NCBI RefSeq assembly: GCF_026212465.1
Contig: NC_080056.1
Coordinates: 18,486,879 to 18,550,878, forward strand
From: Amaranthus tricolor
Taxonomy: Eukaryota > Streptophyta > Magnoliopsida > Caryophyllales > Amaranthaceae
Length of the DNA: 64,000 nt
Reading direction: 5' to 3'
Both the position numbers and the translations under genes were made by a program. Positions 1 to 12,238 of this stretch are shown here, piece after piece. The first letter of the stretch is position 1; each line of letters starts with the position of its first letter. The notes beneath the pieces are model-generated. The model searched no databases and was not told the DNA's origin. It worked only from the letters and a program-made list of their open reading frames with translations.

Positions 1-3000
1 TCTCGTGTTGGTAAACCTGGAATGGCTCCTCTCTTTGTAACTGTAACAGCACCACAAGCATTTGCAAACTGTAAAGCTTCCCTTAATCGCTTTTCATCCT
101 GCACGAAAGAGACAATAAATCTGATTTTAACTTTTTGAAGGAAAAAACGGAAAACAGAGGTATGACAGCCGACAAGTAAAACCGAGGAGAAGTCTCTTAG
201 AAAGTAATAATCGAGCTTTACATAATAAGCTTAGTCCAAAACAAATTCATAATAAACTGCAACTGCCTCCAACAGTTATGAACTTTGAGTCAACAAAACT
301 TCAGGTATTAATCCATTTGTTCATAAGTTGACTTATACATTTAGCATAACACAAGTAAAATTTGGTGGCTTGAGTGTGGAGACAATTTTAGAGAAAATAA
401 ATCAAGTACTAAAAAGAGAAAGGGAGTATCAGGCAGTGCAAAATCAATCAATAGTCCAGTAGGGAGAATAACACCGACCACAAATGATTATCAATAGACA
501 ATGCAGAAGTTAATGTGCTTAGCCCTAAAGGATCCTTGTTTTTTCACGAGGGAGTGGGGATCTTCAACGAGGAATAGTAGATGGTAGACCTGTCTATGTT
601 CTAATAGAACGAAAAAAATTACCATAAATAATACACATTTCAACTTTTTCTACAATAATACCTATTAATGATTAACCATGAATAATACGAACTCGGGTGT
701 GTTTTTCCACTAGCATCCTTAACTTGTTAGCAACCTACAATTGTAGTAGGTCCTCCTTCTCTCATTTTCTACCTTAACCCTCCATTAAAACCATTATACA
801 ACTCCTATTGATGCACATTCTCTTTTTCAGTTCCAATAAAAAACCTTTCCTTGGCTTCATCTTTTTTTCCTTCAATCCAGAAGTTTAATTGCAAGAAAAT
901 ATCCAAGATTTGTCATAATTCTATTGATATTGTTACTCAAGTCTATCCCTCAGCAATCGCCACTCAATGCTCCTATACCAAAACTTCACAGCTTGATTCG
1001 CAACCACATTCAATAGCACGCCACCTAATCTAATCCTCCAATAACATTCCCTAAGAAAAACATCCTCAACATAAAATCTGGGATTCGCAAAGCAATAATA
1101 TATTCTCTTCCATAATCATCATGTCTTCTAAAATTGACGCATCGTCTCTTCAATCGGGCTGGAAATGGGAAACGTCAGGTGGCTGGTTCAGAGAGAAGTT
1201 GGCTAGATTAATCTTTCTGTACTAGAAAGATCAATTGAGCAGAAAATTATGTTCGTGATTTCATATTGTTGTTATGAGTGTTTCACCAGAGTTGCTCTAA
1301 TAAAAGTTTCTTCCATTTTTTGTCTAAAATCTGAACTAGGAGACATATTTTGCTGTGGTGGTTTGGAGGGTGGTATTGATGATGGTGGAAGTGATGGGGT
1401 TCCCGCCGTAGAGGAAGAGGTGAGGGAGGGGAGAGGGTGGGATTGGTTTTTCTTTATCAATTAAAATTATTCTTTTTTCGGCTTAATGACCTGTTTTATA
1501 GGATAATACTAAATTCGGATGTTAGTGGAAAACATATAAAGTTTGTATTATTCATGATTAATCAATAGTTGATATTGTGGTTGAAAGAAAGTTAAAAATT
1601 GTATTTTTCTTGGTAATTTTTCCTAAAAACAGAAGTCTAAGCAATTCTGTTCATGTAAAAAGAATTGTAAAAGGAAACTTATGTTGTTGAATTATTATAG
1701 AAACTTATGTTGTTGAAATATAATAGATGATATAATATTTCTAGCAATCCCATGAGTTGCATATTACAACTATGACAGTATTTGCATTGTAGAAGTTTTA
1801 GCTATCTTCATATAAATAATATATCTATAGCAAGAAAAAATAAACAATTAATACATGAAAACTTTGTTGAGCACAACAAATATTCTGCGACACATTACCT
1901 TGAATAAGTTCAAGTCGGAAGCTAAATTGCTTAGAACACCTCCCACAAATGCATCACCCGCACCAGTTGTATCCACAGCTTTGACTTTTACGCCAGAAAC
2001 CTTACCTTTAAAATTCTGCAGATAGTGACAAAGTATCAATTAAGCTCGATGATAGGTAACTGTGTTACCAAGCAAGAATAGATCTCAAGATGTCGGATCA
2101 AAAATGGAAACCACATATGACATGGATACTGTTAGATAGACAAGCTTATTTACCTGAGTATAGTATCTGCAGCCATTTGACCCTTCGGTCACAATCAAGA
2201 GTTTGAGATTTGGATGAAGGAGCTTCATCACCACGTCATCATCATATGGATCCTCTCCTCTGGTCAAGAATGCTATTTCATCTTCACTTACCTGCCGCAA
2301 CAATGAAAGCGCTATGAGTCATGATTGTCAACCATATTCCATAGCCACATCCAAGTCATCATTTCAGCTCATGTGATGCTCAAGATGATCCGTCGAAGAA
2401 CTTTACCTTAATCATATCAGCTTGATCCCATATGCTCATTATGCCATCTCGAGCAGCTTCTTCTGATGGCCATAACTGCTTCCGCAAATTTGGATCATAG
2501 GAAAGAAAACCACCAGCTTCCTTCACAATTTTCATGGCAGCAAGATGAGCTGACCTGCAAGGATCTACTATCAAACTAATTGAGCCATAGTGAAAGATCC
2601 GTGCCTACATCAAAGTTTACGCTCATAGTTAGATTTTTCCTCTTCCAGAGCCAATGAAAATGATAGCAAGTCTCAGGAAATATTATAAATAGCACAAACC
2701 TTTTGAAGCAGGTTTTTGTCAAGCTCGGATTCTTGCAGGAGCATATCAGCACTGGGGTTTCGGAAAAAGAGAAATTCACGCTCTCCATCAGCTCTTAGAG
2801 TAACAAAAGCCAATGCTGTCCTTGCCCCAGGGTCGAATCTCATGCCTGAATTGTCCACTTTATTTTGCTTCAAAATGTCAGCTAACATGAAGCCAAATTC
2901 ATCCTTCCCTACCTGATAAATTAATTTTTTTAGCAGAAAACATTAAATTTTGCTTCACGAGCGTTTTTGTTCGTTTACGTACAAGACAAAATTGAAAAAA

Positions 3001-4603
3001 TCACATAACAATCAGAATGCTTTAAAGCATGTAGTGCAACATTATTGCAAATAATATTGGGATTTTTGGAACCAACCAACCAACAAGGGTATCAACGGCC
3101 CGTTTGGTTAATTGGTGGTAATAGGAATGATTTATAGTGTAGATTTTCATAATATATATCATGCCATTCCCATGCTAATGAAAGTTTGATCATAAAAAGT
3201 TTTTTTGTTCACAATATTCCATTACCACATAATACCACATGTTTAAATGGTAATGCATGGGAATGAATTTTGTTAAGAAAATCAGATTGTCAAGGAAGAA
3301 AAAGCATGATCATTTAATTTGTCAAGAGATATTTCCAAAATTACACTAACTTTCTATTACTATCCACACCATTTAGTACTGATTGCCAAACAGGTCGTAA
3401 GTATTTCTAATTACCCATCTTTTCCTTGAGAGAAATTCATGAAACTATGTTTCAATTATGTGTCTCCTTCCATGTAAAAAAATCGTAAGAAAACGTTAAA
3501 ATTATCGCTTACAACTCAATTAATACAAACTTAACAGTTCTTTTCTGTATACAGAAATTCAGATTTAAGAATTCAACAACCAAGTGCACTCTTAAGAACA
3601 GCTAACGGATCTACGAAAGTTAAATCAATGAGCTGGAATCCTATTATCGACTTCAAGCAGATTTTAGATCTAACAATGAGGTTCGTACGCACAATCTATA
3701 ATATCATATTTACACTAATCCAGGGTTCAGGGACACAAGAAAAACAAAGTAGTCTACCTTCCCAACGAAAGCCGATGAACCTCCTAACCGTGAGATTCCA
3801 ACAGCAACATTGGCAGGTGCACCACCAGCAGCTTTTGCAAAAGCAGGAGCTTCAGCAAGTGAAACTCCACTAACTGTGGGCACGAAATCAATCAGCATCT
3901 CCCCAAAACAAACAACCAATGATTCATCATGCTTCACTTTCCCATTTGTTTTAGCATGAGAATCATCCTGCTTGATTTTGCCATTTGTTTCTACAACACA
4001 AATGAAATGCTCATCAATAAACAATCAACATACACACTAATCTGTGATTAAAAACTAATTTGTACCCCCAAAAACCAATTCAACTCCTAAACTTAGATTA
4101 ATTAACATTAATACCCAGTTATTATAAACATAATTAGAAATTAATGATTTTGAACTTTATTGATCAATCAATCTTAAATTCAAAAATACATCCACCTTCC
4201 ACAACAAGATATTTTCTTTTTTTTCAAACTATTAAATATTTTTTTTCATAAGTATGCACCGACTCAAAAAACATCAGATCAATCAATAAGCCGTACTGCT
4301 AATTACAGTAAACTTGACAATGATCTGATCCGAAACAAAATTGAAAATACAAGCAAATCAACAAGTATAAAAACAACCCATTACACCAAAGCAACCAAAT
4401 TTTTATCAACAACAATCAAAATCATTATATTAGAAAAACATGCAAAGATATTTAACAAAAGTAACATACTTATATGACCCATGAAGTAAAATCCAATTGA
4501 AATTTACTAAGCTAACAACAATCTAAAACAAACCCATTAAACTAAAGAACAAAAAAAAGATCCCAAAAGAACATAAAGATGAATAACCTGAAATATGAGC
4601 CAT
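1..4603 (-). CDS. Fructokinase (pfkB family), 3' end outside window
   Basis: Plant fructokinase, phosphorylating fructose to fructose-6-phosphate with ATP. Seven exons are visible, in transcript order: 4588-4603, 3758-3990, 2700-2912, 2407-2604, 2154-2291, 1899-2015 and 98 to beyond base 1. All introns have GT..AG ends, and the joined frame stays open for 337 residues. Exon 2 carries the N-terminal pfkB motif ([10 protein letters not shown], residues 61-70) after the strand CFGEMLIDF. Exon 6 carries the C-terminal signature [12 protein letters not shown] (residues 281-292), where D287 is the expected catalytic base. Exon 7 has [21 protein letters not shown], the conserved end of the family. 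About 15-20 residues are probably missing at the left edge. The start is inferred: a 16-nt first coding exon (MAHIS) spliced in phase to exon 2; the alternative start is an ATG at 4024 inside intron 1. Residues 6-29 hold a lysine/aspartate-rich duplicated stretch (KTNGK-type) before the conserved domain. No plastid transit peptide is evident, so a cytosolic isoform is likely. Confidence 0.9.
611..1623. mobile_element. Long-TIR MULE-like element in fructokinase intron 6
   Basis: The two ends are inverted copies: 611-~730 reads GAAAAAAATTACC inward, and the reverse complement of ~1505-1623 reads GGAAAAATTACC. Both then share further blocks such as ATGAATAATAC and TTTCCACTA. The arms are about 120 bp and imperfect. 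The terminal motif resembles Mutator-like TIRs of dicots (family knowledge). No clean 9-bp target duplication is seen. The interior (about 760-1490) is less AT-rich than the surroundings, contains a short open stretch beginning MSSKIDASS near 1122 and a GA/GT-rich block at 1355-1440, and may be captured host sequence. No transposase is seen, so it is non-autonomous. Confidence 0.5.
3096..3397. mobile_element. MITE candidate in fructokinase intron 2
   Basis: A 302-bp AT-rich segment is bounded by short inverted ends: CGGCCCGTTTGG on the left and, on the reverse strand at the right end, CGACCTGTTTGG (10 of 12 bases match). Internally, CCATTCCCATGC (about 3170) is nearly complementary to GCATGGGAATG (about 3256), so a stem can form. 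Ends of the GGCCYGTTTGG type are common in small PIF/Harbinger- or hAT-derived plant elements. The target duplication is not clear, so the superfamily is left open. Confidence 0.4.
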
Positions 4604-4740
4604 GAAAGATTGTTCAATCTGTGGAAATAAAAGAGAATTGGTTGAAGAAAATAGAAAGAAGATGAAAGTACGTTGATAGTATAGGAAAAAGGAGACAAAA
4701 GAGAGAGAAAGAAGGGAAAATGACGCAAGGTTGTTGGATC
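4604..4740 (-). promoter_or_regulatory. Pyrimidine-rich leader upstream of the fructokinase
   Basis: On the minus strand, just upstream of the inferred ATG at 4603, the sequence is strongly CT-rich (CTCTCT and CCCTTCTTTCTC stretches at about 4670-4720). This is typical of plant 5' untranslated leaders. The transcription start itself is not visible and no convincing TATA box could be fixed. Confidence 0.35.
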
Positions 4741-5074
4741 TTGGAGAGATCTAAAGGTATGAAAATATGTGTATCATGATTATGATTCATTAAATGTTGT
4801 ATTGTGTAGCAATTGATAATTAGATAAAGTTTAAGTATAATTAGTTTGGTTGTGTTTTATTTTAATTTGTTTTATTTGAGGTAGGAGTAAATTGCTGACC
4901 AAGAAGGCAGCTGCGTGAGCTTATTGAATACAATGGAAATTGCACCATGTAATTTTTGAGTTAATCCTATCCAATTTGCTGTTTTTGTTGATAATGATTT
5001 ATCATCAAAAAGTTTAACAAACCAAGAAGCTTACGTCCCCTCACGAATTCTAAAAGTATTTTAAGTAATTATAG

Positions 5075-5310
5075 AAAAATGATTAAATAAAAATAGAGGT
5101 ATTATATCATACAATACAATAAAAAGATTAACAATTTTCGCGTGCTATTTTCATGTATCCCCACTTGATAGAAGGATTTTACGGGTTCATGAAGGATTTC
5201 GCGTGCTATTAAATAAAAATAGAGGTATTATATCATACAATAAAAAGATTAACAATAAAAAGGATTTCGCGTGCTATTTTCGCGTGCTATTTTACGTCCC
5301 CTCATGAAGT
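5075..5310. repeat. Scrambled local duplication with TTTCGCGTGCTATT motif
   Basis: The block AAATAGAGGTATTATATCAT followed by an AAAAGATTAACAAT stretch occurs at about 5082-5134 and again at 5201-5252. The motif TTTCGCGTGCTATT occurs about four times between 5136 and 5291. The phrase TACGTCCCCTCA precedes it at 5032 and closes it at about 5292. This looks like a replication-slippage scramble of intergenic DNA; no gene is seen. Confidence 0.6.
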
Positions 5311-5577
5311 ATTCTAAAAGTTGATCAATCCATTTTTTTAGCCTTCATAAAATAAATGAATTCAATTAAGTTACCTTTTTCAAAAACTTGAATAAACTGA
5401 ACTACTATGCGTTGGATTGAGCTATATTTGATAAATTATTTTCCTAATTATTCTCTTATCAATTAAATTTATTATCTAATTTTATCATCCTGATTCTCTC
5501 AATTTACCTCTTTTACCTAATTTATATTATCCTATTTAATAATAGAGTTCAATGTATTCTCTCAATCTACTAACAAT

Positions 5578-5720
5578 ACATGATTATGCATTTACTATAT
5601 TGTAATCAGTTATAGATATGATTATGCATTTACTATATTGTAATCAGTTATAGATATGATTATGCATTTACTATATTGTAATAAGTTATAGATATGATTA
5701 TGCATTTACTATATTGTAAA
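5578..5720. repeat. 38-bp minisatellite, four copies
   Basis: Four near-identical 38-bp tandem units start with GATTATGCATTTACTATATT at 5582, 5620, 5658 and 5696. Copies 1 and 2 end in the TAATCAGT variant and copy 3 in TAATAAGT. The fourth copy is partial and runs into TAAATTTATTT. Confidence 0.85.
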
Positions 5721-6621
5721 TTTATTTAGGGAATTTAAGGCAAATTTGTTTACTAATTTCCTAAATTTATTCTCAATTTTTTACCTAATTATTCAATAAA
5801 TTCCATCACATATTAACTATATTGTAAATTTACTTAGGAAATATAAGACAAATCAATTTACTAATTATTCTCTCAATTAATTACCTAATTAGTGTATAAG
5901 ATAAATTAATCAAGTTATTACCTAATTTTTCATAGTGTATGTTTGAATAAACTAATTATTCTCTTATAAGTCTAATATGCCAAACACTATAACGTGCTAA
6001 TTACATTCTGCTTTACCTTTTTTACTTCTTTTATATTCTCTCAATTTACCTCAATTTACCATTTTCTATTTGTAATACTTCTTTTATATTATCAAATTAT
6101 TCTCTCAACTTTATTACCTAATTAGTTTATAAGATTAAATGACTAAATTAAAAGTATTATGAGTATTAATCAATTATTTCCTAATTTATCAAAGTATCAA
6201 TCAATTAAAATAAACTAATCAACATATTAAAGAACGTATCACTTATTATATAATTATTAACTAATCAGTTTAGGCAGTAAAAGAAGAAGTAAGAAGATGC
6301 CACATGTACGGATAGTTAACTTCCTTAGATATAGTTAAGAAATGAGGATTTATTATGGTATTTATAGACAATATGCAATATAAATTAGCAATAAGTTATG
6401 GATTGAATTTTTATAAAGTGTTGAATTATGTAGTGGAAGTTTTAGATTACTTGCACCGGATTACGCAAATGGATTTTTAAGTAATAAGCAAAGGTATAAT
6501 ACTATTATTAAGAAATTATTTGCATGGGACTTCCCTCAAATTTCCTCAATTAAATTGTCACTTTTTATTTCAACGTATCAATCATCAAATAAATATAATA
6601 ATTATTCTCAATTTAATAATT
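5721..6621. other. AT-rich intergenic stretch
   Basis: No gene is visible. The stretch consists of short degenerate phrases such as CTAATTATTCTCTCAATT and TTACCTAATTA, which recur throughout 5.4-10.3 kb and seem to be remnants of the dispersed repeat described at 9393-10320. Confidence 0.5.
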
Positions 6622-8200
6622 TAGCTAGTTAATCACAGTAATAAATTTTTCTCTCACCATATTCTTTTATAGTGGAAAATCACATAAAGAGATAACGCAC
6701 TCATATGAGAACAAGTTAAGCAACCAATTATTGTAATCATTATCAATTATTTCCTAGGATCAATTACCAACAACAATTGTTAAGTTTAGTCATTTTAGAA
6801 TAAATAACTTTGAATTTTCTTTTTTACAAACAACAACCTTTAAATTACCAAACACAACATCATTACAGCCACTTTACCGGATGACTTGCTAAATAACCGT
6901 TAACCAAGGTAAAGGACCTTTGACTTTCAATTTAATTTATTAATCTAAGCTAATTACCCATTTACCCCCAATTAAATTCTTCTTCCGCAACGTCTCTCTA
7001 TCCCTCCCCCAATCAACTCATTCTCCCCCTCAACACCACCACCACCACCACCATTAAAACCCCTCTTTTAATAACAACCCATCAAAAGCCCCTTCTTTCT
7101 TCCCATACAAATCTAGAACTCATAACAGCTCAGATAAACAAATAAACCACTTATAACATCAACCCAACTTAAAAAAATGTAATTGAAATTTAACAGAAAA
7201 TAGGAATTCATTTTATGAAAGCGTCTAACAATGTTTTTAAGTGAAACCTCCATTACTGAATTAATGAAACCTCCATTAACAATAACCATAATCTTCATAC
7301 TGATAAGGGCGAATTAATGAATTCGAAGCATCCACATTCGTTGGATTGATTTTAATCACCCAACAGGTGGTTGAGAGTAACAAATGGGAATTTTTAGAAT
7401 TATGGGTATTGTAAAGATTGTGATGCAAAGAGATGAAAGCAAAGGAATCGATAAGACTGCACCAAGATTTGCAGACGGACCATGGGGTTATTATTAAATG
7501 ACCTAAATTAATCTCAAATAGAAAAAGAAAATTAACGAATTTTCCCTCAAGCTACAATTATAAACCCAAAGAAAACAAGAATCATTAGTTAGGGTTTGTA
7601 AAAGGTTTAGGGAAAAATCGGTGGTAAATAAATGAGCTGAGAAGAAGATGAATGGTCAGATATTATTACGATGGAACCATGGAGTTCTGTCAGATTTTAA
7701 GGGGGTTGTTGTTGGTGGCGGTGGTGTTAGGGTGAGAGAACGGTGATGATTGAGAGAGGGGTAGAGGGAGGTCGGAGAAGAAGGGTTTAATTGGGGATAA
7801 TTAGGTAAATAGGTTAGATAAATGAATTTAATTGTAAGTCAAATGTTATTTATCTTGGTCAACGGTAATTTAGCAGGTCATCTGGTGAAGTGGTTGTATT
7901 GATGTCGTGTTTGGTAATTTAAAGGCTATTGTTCGCAATAAAAAACTTTGAGACTGTTTATTCTAAAATGACTAAATTTCAAGGTCGTAATTCATAATTA
8001 ATCTAATTTCCTAATATGTAAAAGGAATAAGACTAATGTACTAATATGTAAATTTATTATATAATTATTCTCTCAATGTAATTTTCAATCTATTTATGAT
8101 TTTATTTAGAGAATATAAAAGAAATTAATTATTCTAAATATTACCTAATTAATAGATCATTTTCTAAAACTTACCTAATTAAGAGTATCTAACTAATATG
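6622..8200. repeat. Dispersed AT-rich repeat copy split by a transposon
   Basis: 6622-6756 matches the front of the repeat units at 9393 and 9855 (shared phrases TTTTTCTCTCACCAT, AAAATCACA and ATATGAGA..CAAG). From 8005 to about 8200 the match resumes with ATATGTAAA, CTAATATGTAAATTTAT and TTACCTAATTAAGA. Joining the two parts across 6757-8004, with one target-site copy removed, reproduces the order seen in the copy at 9855. This fixes the insertion point of the inner element. Confidence 0.65.
6757..8004. mobile_element. Non-autonomous MULE-like element with ~320-bp inverted arms
   Basis: The left arm (about 6757-7080) and right arm (about 7685-8004) are imperfect inverted copies. Shared blocks, left versus reversed right, include TTTAGTCATTTTAGAATAAA, CTTTAAATTACCAAACAC, CCCCAATTAAA and a (CAC)n tract at 7031-7053 matching GGTGGCGGTGGTG at 7714. 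The ends read GGATCAATTA and AGATTAATTA. They are flanked by TATTTCCTA (6748-6756) and AATTTCCTA (8005-8013), a 9-bp target duplication with one mismatch, as expected for MULEs. The ~600-bp interior (7081-7684) encodes no transposase and has no recognisable gene. Confidence 0.7.
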
Positions 8201-9186
<986 letters not shown>

Positions 9187-9392
9187 TCAATCAATTATAC
9201 TAATTATTTTCAATTTGCTAATTTACCTTTTTCATGTTATGATTATTCTATCTATATATTCTCTCAATCTATTCTAAATTTATGTAGATAATATAAAACA
9301 AATCGATTACTCTGATTATAAACTAATTAAGAGTTTTAATCAATCTCAATTATTTCATCAAACTTAATTAAAGTATCTAATTAGGCAGAATG

Positions 9393-10320
9393 AATAGCCG
9401 TATTAATCACAATAATGAATTTTTCTCTCACCATATTTATATTGGAAAATCACACATAAAAATAGCGTACTAATATGAGAGCAAGCTAGGCAACCAATTA
9501 TACTAATCATTAACCAATTATTTCTAAAATGTCAAACTAATAAAAATAAAGTAGTAATATGTAAATTTATCATATAACTATTCTCACAATGTATTCTTTC
9601 TATCTATTTGTAAATTTATTTAAAAAAATATATAACAAATTAATTATTCTACTTAATACCTAATTAAGTTAATTAATCATTAATCATTTACTAAATTTAC
9701 CTAATTAAGATATCTAATAATGTTGATTAATGTGTAAAAGGAATAACCGTATTCACCAAAGTTTAACTTATATCCTAATTATTACCTAATAATCATTTTA
9801 GGCGAAAATGAAGAAACTAAAAGTAGACACGTGGCAGATGGTTACTTCTTTAGTAATAGCCGTATTAATCATAAGAATGAATTTTTCTCTCACCATCATC
9901 TTTTATGAAAGTCACACATAAAAGGAATAATATACTAATATGAGAGCAAGTTAAGCAATCACTCAGCAATCAATAATTTCTTAATATGTAAAATGAATAA
10001 AACTAACGTACTAATATGTAAATTTATCATATAATTATTCTATCACTGTATTCTTTCAATCTATTATTAAATTTATCTAGAGAATATAAAACAAATTAAT
10101 TATTCTAATTATTACCTAACTAAGAGTATTAATCAATCATTAATCATTTCCTAAAATTTACCTAATTAAGATTATCTAACAAGTTGACTAATGTGTTAAA
10201 GGAATAGCCGTATTAACAACGTATAACTTATATCTTAATCATCACCTAATAATCAATTTAGACGGAAAATGAAGAAACTAAGAGTAGCCACGTCGCAGGT
10301 GGTTACTTCTTTAGTAATAG
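9393..10320. repeat. Tandem duplication of a ~465-bp dispersed repeat
   Basis: Two direct copies lie head to tail: 9393-9854 and 9855-10320. Each starts AATAGCCGTATTAATCA and contains TGAATTTTTCTCTCACCAT, ATATGAGAGCAAG, ATATGTAAATTTATCATATA, and an internal AGGAATA.CCGTATT block. Each ends with ATGAAGAAACTA, AGTAG.CACGT and GGTTACTTCTTTAGTAATAG. The last phrase of copy 1 overlaps the first phrase of copy 2, which suggests unequal exchange. A further, split copy lies at 6622-8200. No protein is encoded. Confidence 0.75.
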
Positions 10321-10493
10321 TTATGATTATGATGATAAAATAATAAATAAAAGTATAAAAAATACAAGATGAGAAGGTAAGAGAGATAACCCTTCTAGAA
10401 TAATTACTTTGATAAATGACATACTTGACAAAAATGCATGTCCAAAAACAATGGTTTTTTTTTTTTAATTTATTTTTAACATCTTATTATATA

Positions 10494-10752
10494 CTCCCTC
10501 CGTTTTGTTTTTTGTTTGTCCGTTTTAAGTTTGTTCACTTTAAAAGAGAGAAATTTGAATTGGATTTTTGAAGTATATATTGAAGATAAAATATATTCAT
10601 GTGAGATCTTGTTAGATTTTTCTTGATGTAAAGTTTTTTAATATATAATTTTTATAATTTTTTATGATGTGTACTTAGAGATATTAAGGCTTAAAATTTG
10701 GTAAAACATGCGTGTAAAAGGTAAAGTGGACAAATAAAAAAAACGAAGGGAG
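10494..10752. mobile_element. Stowaway MITE (Tc1/mariner-type)
   Basis: A 259-bp element begins CTCCCTCCGTTTTG and ends, on the reverse strand, CTCCCTTCGTTTTT. It is flanked on both sides by TA (10492-10493 and 10753-10754), the Tc1/mariner target duplication. Size, ends and lack of coding capacity match Stowaway elements. Confidence 0.9.
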
Positions 10753-10754
10753 TA

Positions 10755-11446
10755 GTTACTTATAATTAGGAAAGAAATTAGCCATAAATTTTCAACTAGC
10801 TTTATGATTGTCGTCACATGGTTGCAGTTTGTCCCGAAGTACTTAACTAAAAATATCCTAATTTTTCATAATATTTGTGAAGACTAACTAATTTATAGAT
10901 TAACAAAATTATTAGTTTCATTTTTAAAATTTTATAGATAATGTCAAGACATGTTTAAAAGGTGTATTTATGTCATTGTTTAGATAAATAGTAATATGAA
11001 AAGGAATTTCAAATAAATGATCAAAATTTACCAAAGTGTTGCACAAAAAGACAATTTTAATAAAAGAACACATAGCAACTTAGTTCAAATATGATTAATT
11101 GTAAGATTATTTACTTTAAATTTGTTTTGTAAGATTTAAATTCAGCTCCATTGTTAAGTATTTTCCTTGTATTTTATGGAGTATTCGATTATAACTACAG
11201 AGCAAAATTTAAAACAACAAAGAAAACAAGACCAATTTAAAAAGATTTTATACCTAATAAACGAATAAATTAATCAATTATATTTAACTTTCAAGACAAT
11301 TTAATTCCTCATGTTTAAGGTCATCTACAAACTATTTAAGTTTATTACACAAATAAACAATGTCATATCACCATATCTTATGGATAATTTCATCATCTTT
11401 AATATATATTATGTTTAATATTACATATATTTGAAAATAATATTTT
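10755..11446. other. AT-rich intergenic stretch, nothing recognised
   Basis: No open frame of note, repeat or RNA gene is seen between the Stowaway element and the target duplication of the MULE. Confidence 0.5.
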
Positions 11447-11455
11447 TTTTATATA

Positions 11456-11727
11456 GAGATATTCTACATGGTAGACATGAACTCTTGCAAAAGATGAGTG
11501 GTAGCAAATTTTTAAAAAATTTACAGAAAATAATATACTTTGGTACAATAAGCTACAGTAATATTATAAATAAAAAAACGTTTATTTACTGTCATCTTGA
11601 GAAACTACCCTTTTTAGCCTTGTTTTATTTCATTAAAACACTATAACCCCTTCTCCGTAATCCATCTTCTACCTTTTCCATTCATCTTCTTTCATCTTTT
11701 TTGGAGGACCTTTGATTGTTGATAATC
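11456..11727 (+). repeat. Left terminal inverted repeat of the Pack-MULE-like element
   Basis: Matches the reverse complement of 18066-18331 with scattered substitutions and small gaps. Shared blocks include AACTCTTGCAAAAGA, TAGCAAATTTT, ATAACCCCTTCTCC and TTTGGAGGACC. Confidence 0.8.
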
Positions 11728-12238
11728 GAGCATTTCAGCAATGATTTACTTCTCTGTACAATAGCCATTTTTGGACATGTCATAGTAATATTGTTTACCT
11801 AGAACTAGTTATGATTACTAACAAAAGTTTTAGGAATGCTTGGATAAATTTTCAGTAAATATGTTGGAGGAGTTACAAATTGAGGAGATGAAATTAGTGT
11901 TAAAAATGGAGGTGTTTGATTAATTTCATGGGTTTTTAAAAGATCACTTAAACTTCTTTTTCTTTTTGTTGAATTCCATCTTCGGATTCTAAATCTTCTT
12001 TTGTTTCTTCTTTAATGATGAATAGAAATCTTGGTTGCCGTAAAATTGTTGCAAAATAATTATCCTTTTTTTGGGATTGAAATTAGAATTCTTAGTTCGA
12101 TTGTTGTTGGATTTGGAATTGAAAATTGGGGATTTCTATTGAACGAAGATAATTAGACTTTTGATTGTTTTTTGAAACAAAATAGGTGTAGAAATTGCCT
12201 TCCTGTTGGTTAAAATTATACCCATCTTTAATATTTCT

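Noticed and set aside
1249..1464. 71-codon frame and its antisense partner at 1272-1460 in the fructokinase intron
   Set aside because: Both strands are open over the same low-complexity GA/GT-rich stretch, with no family resemblance and no splice context.
11431..11646. 71-codon frame at the left MULE terminus
   Set aside because: It lies on the terminal inverted repeat, and the equivalent right-hand repeat does not keep the frame.
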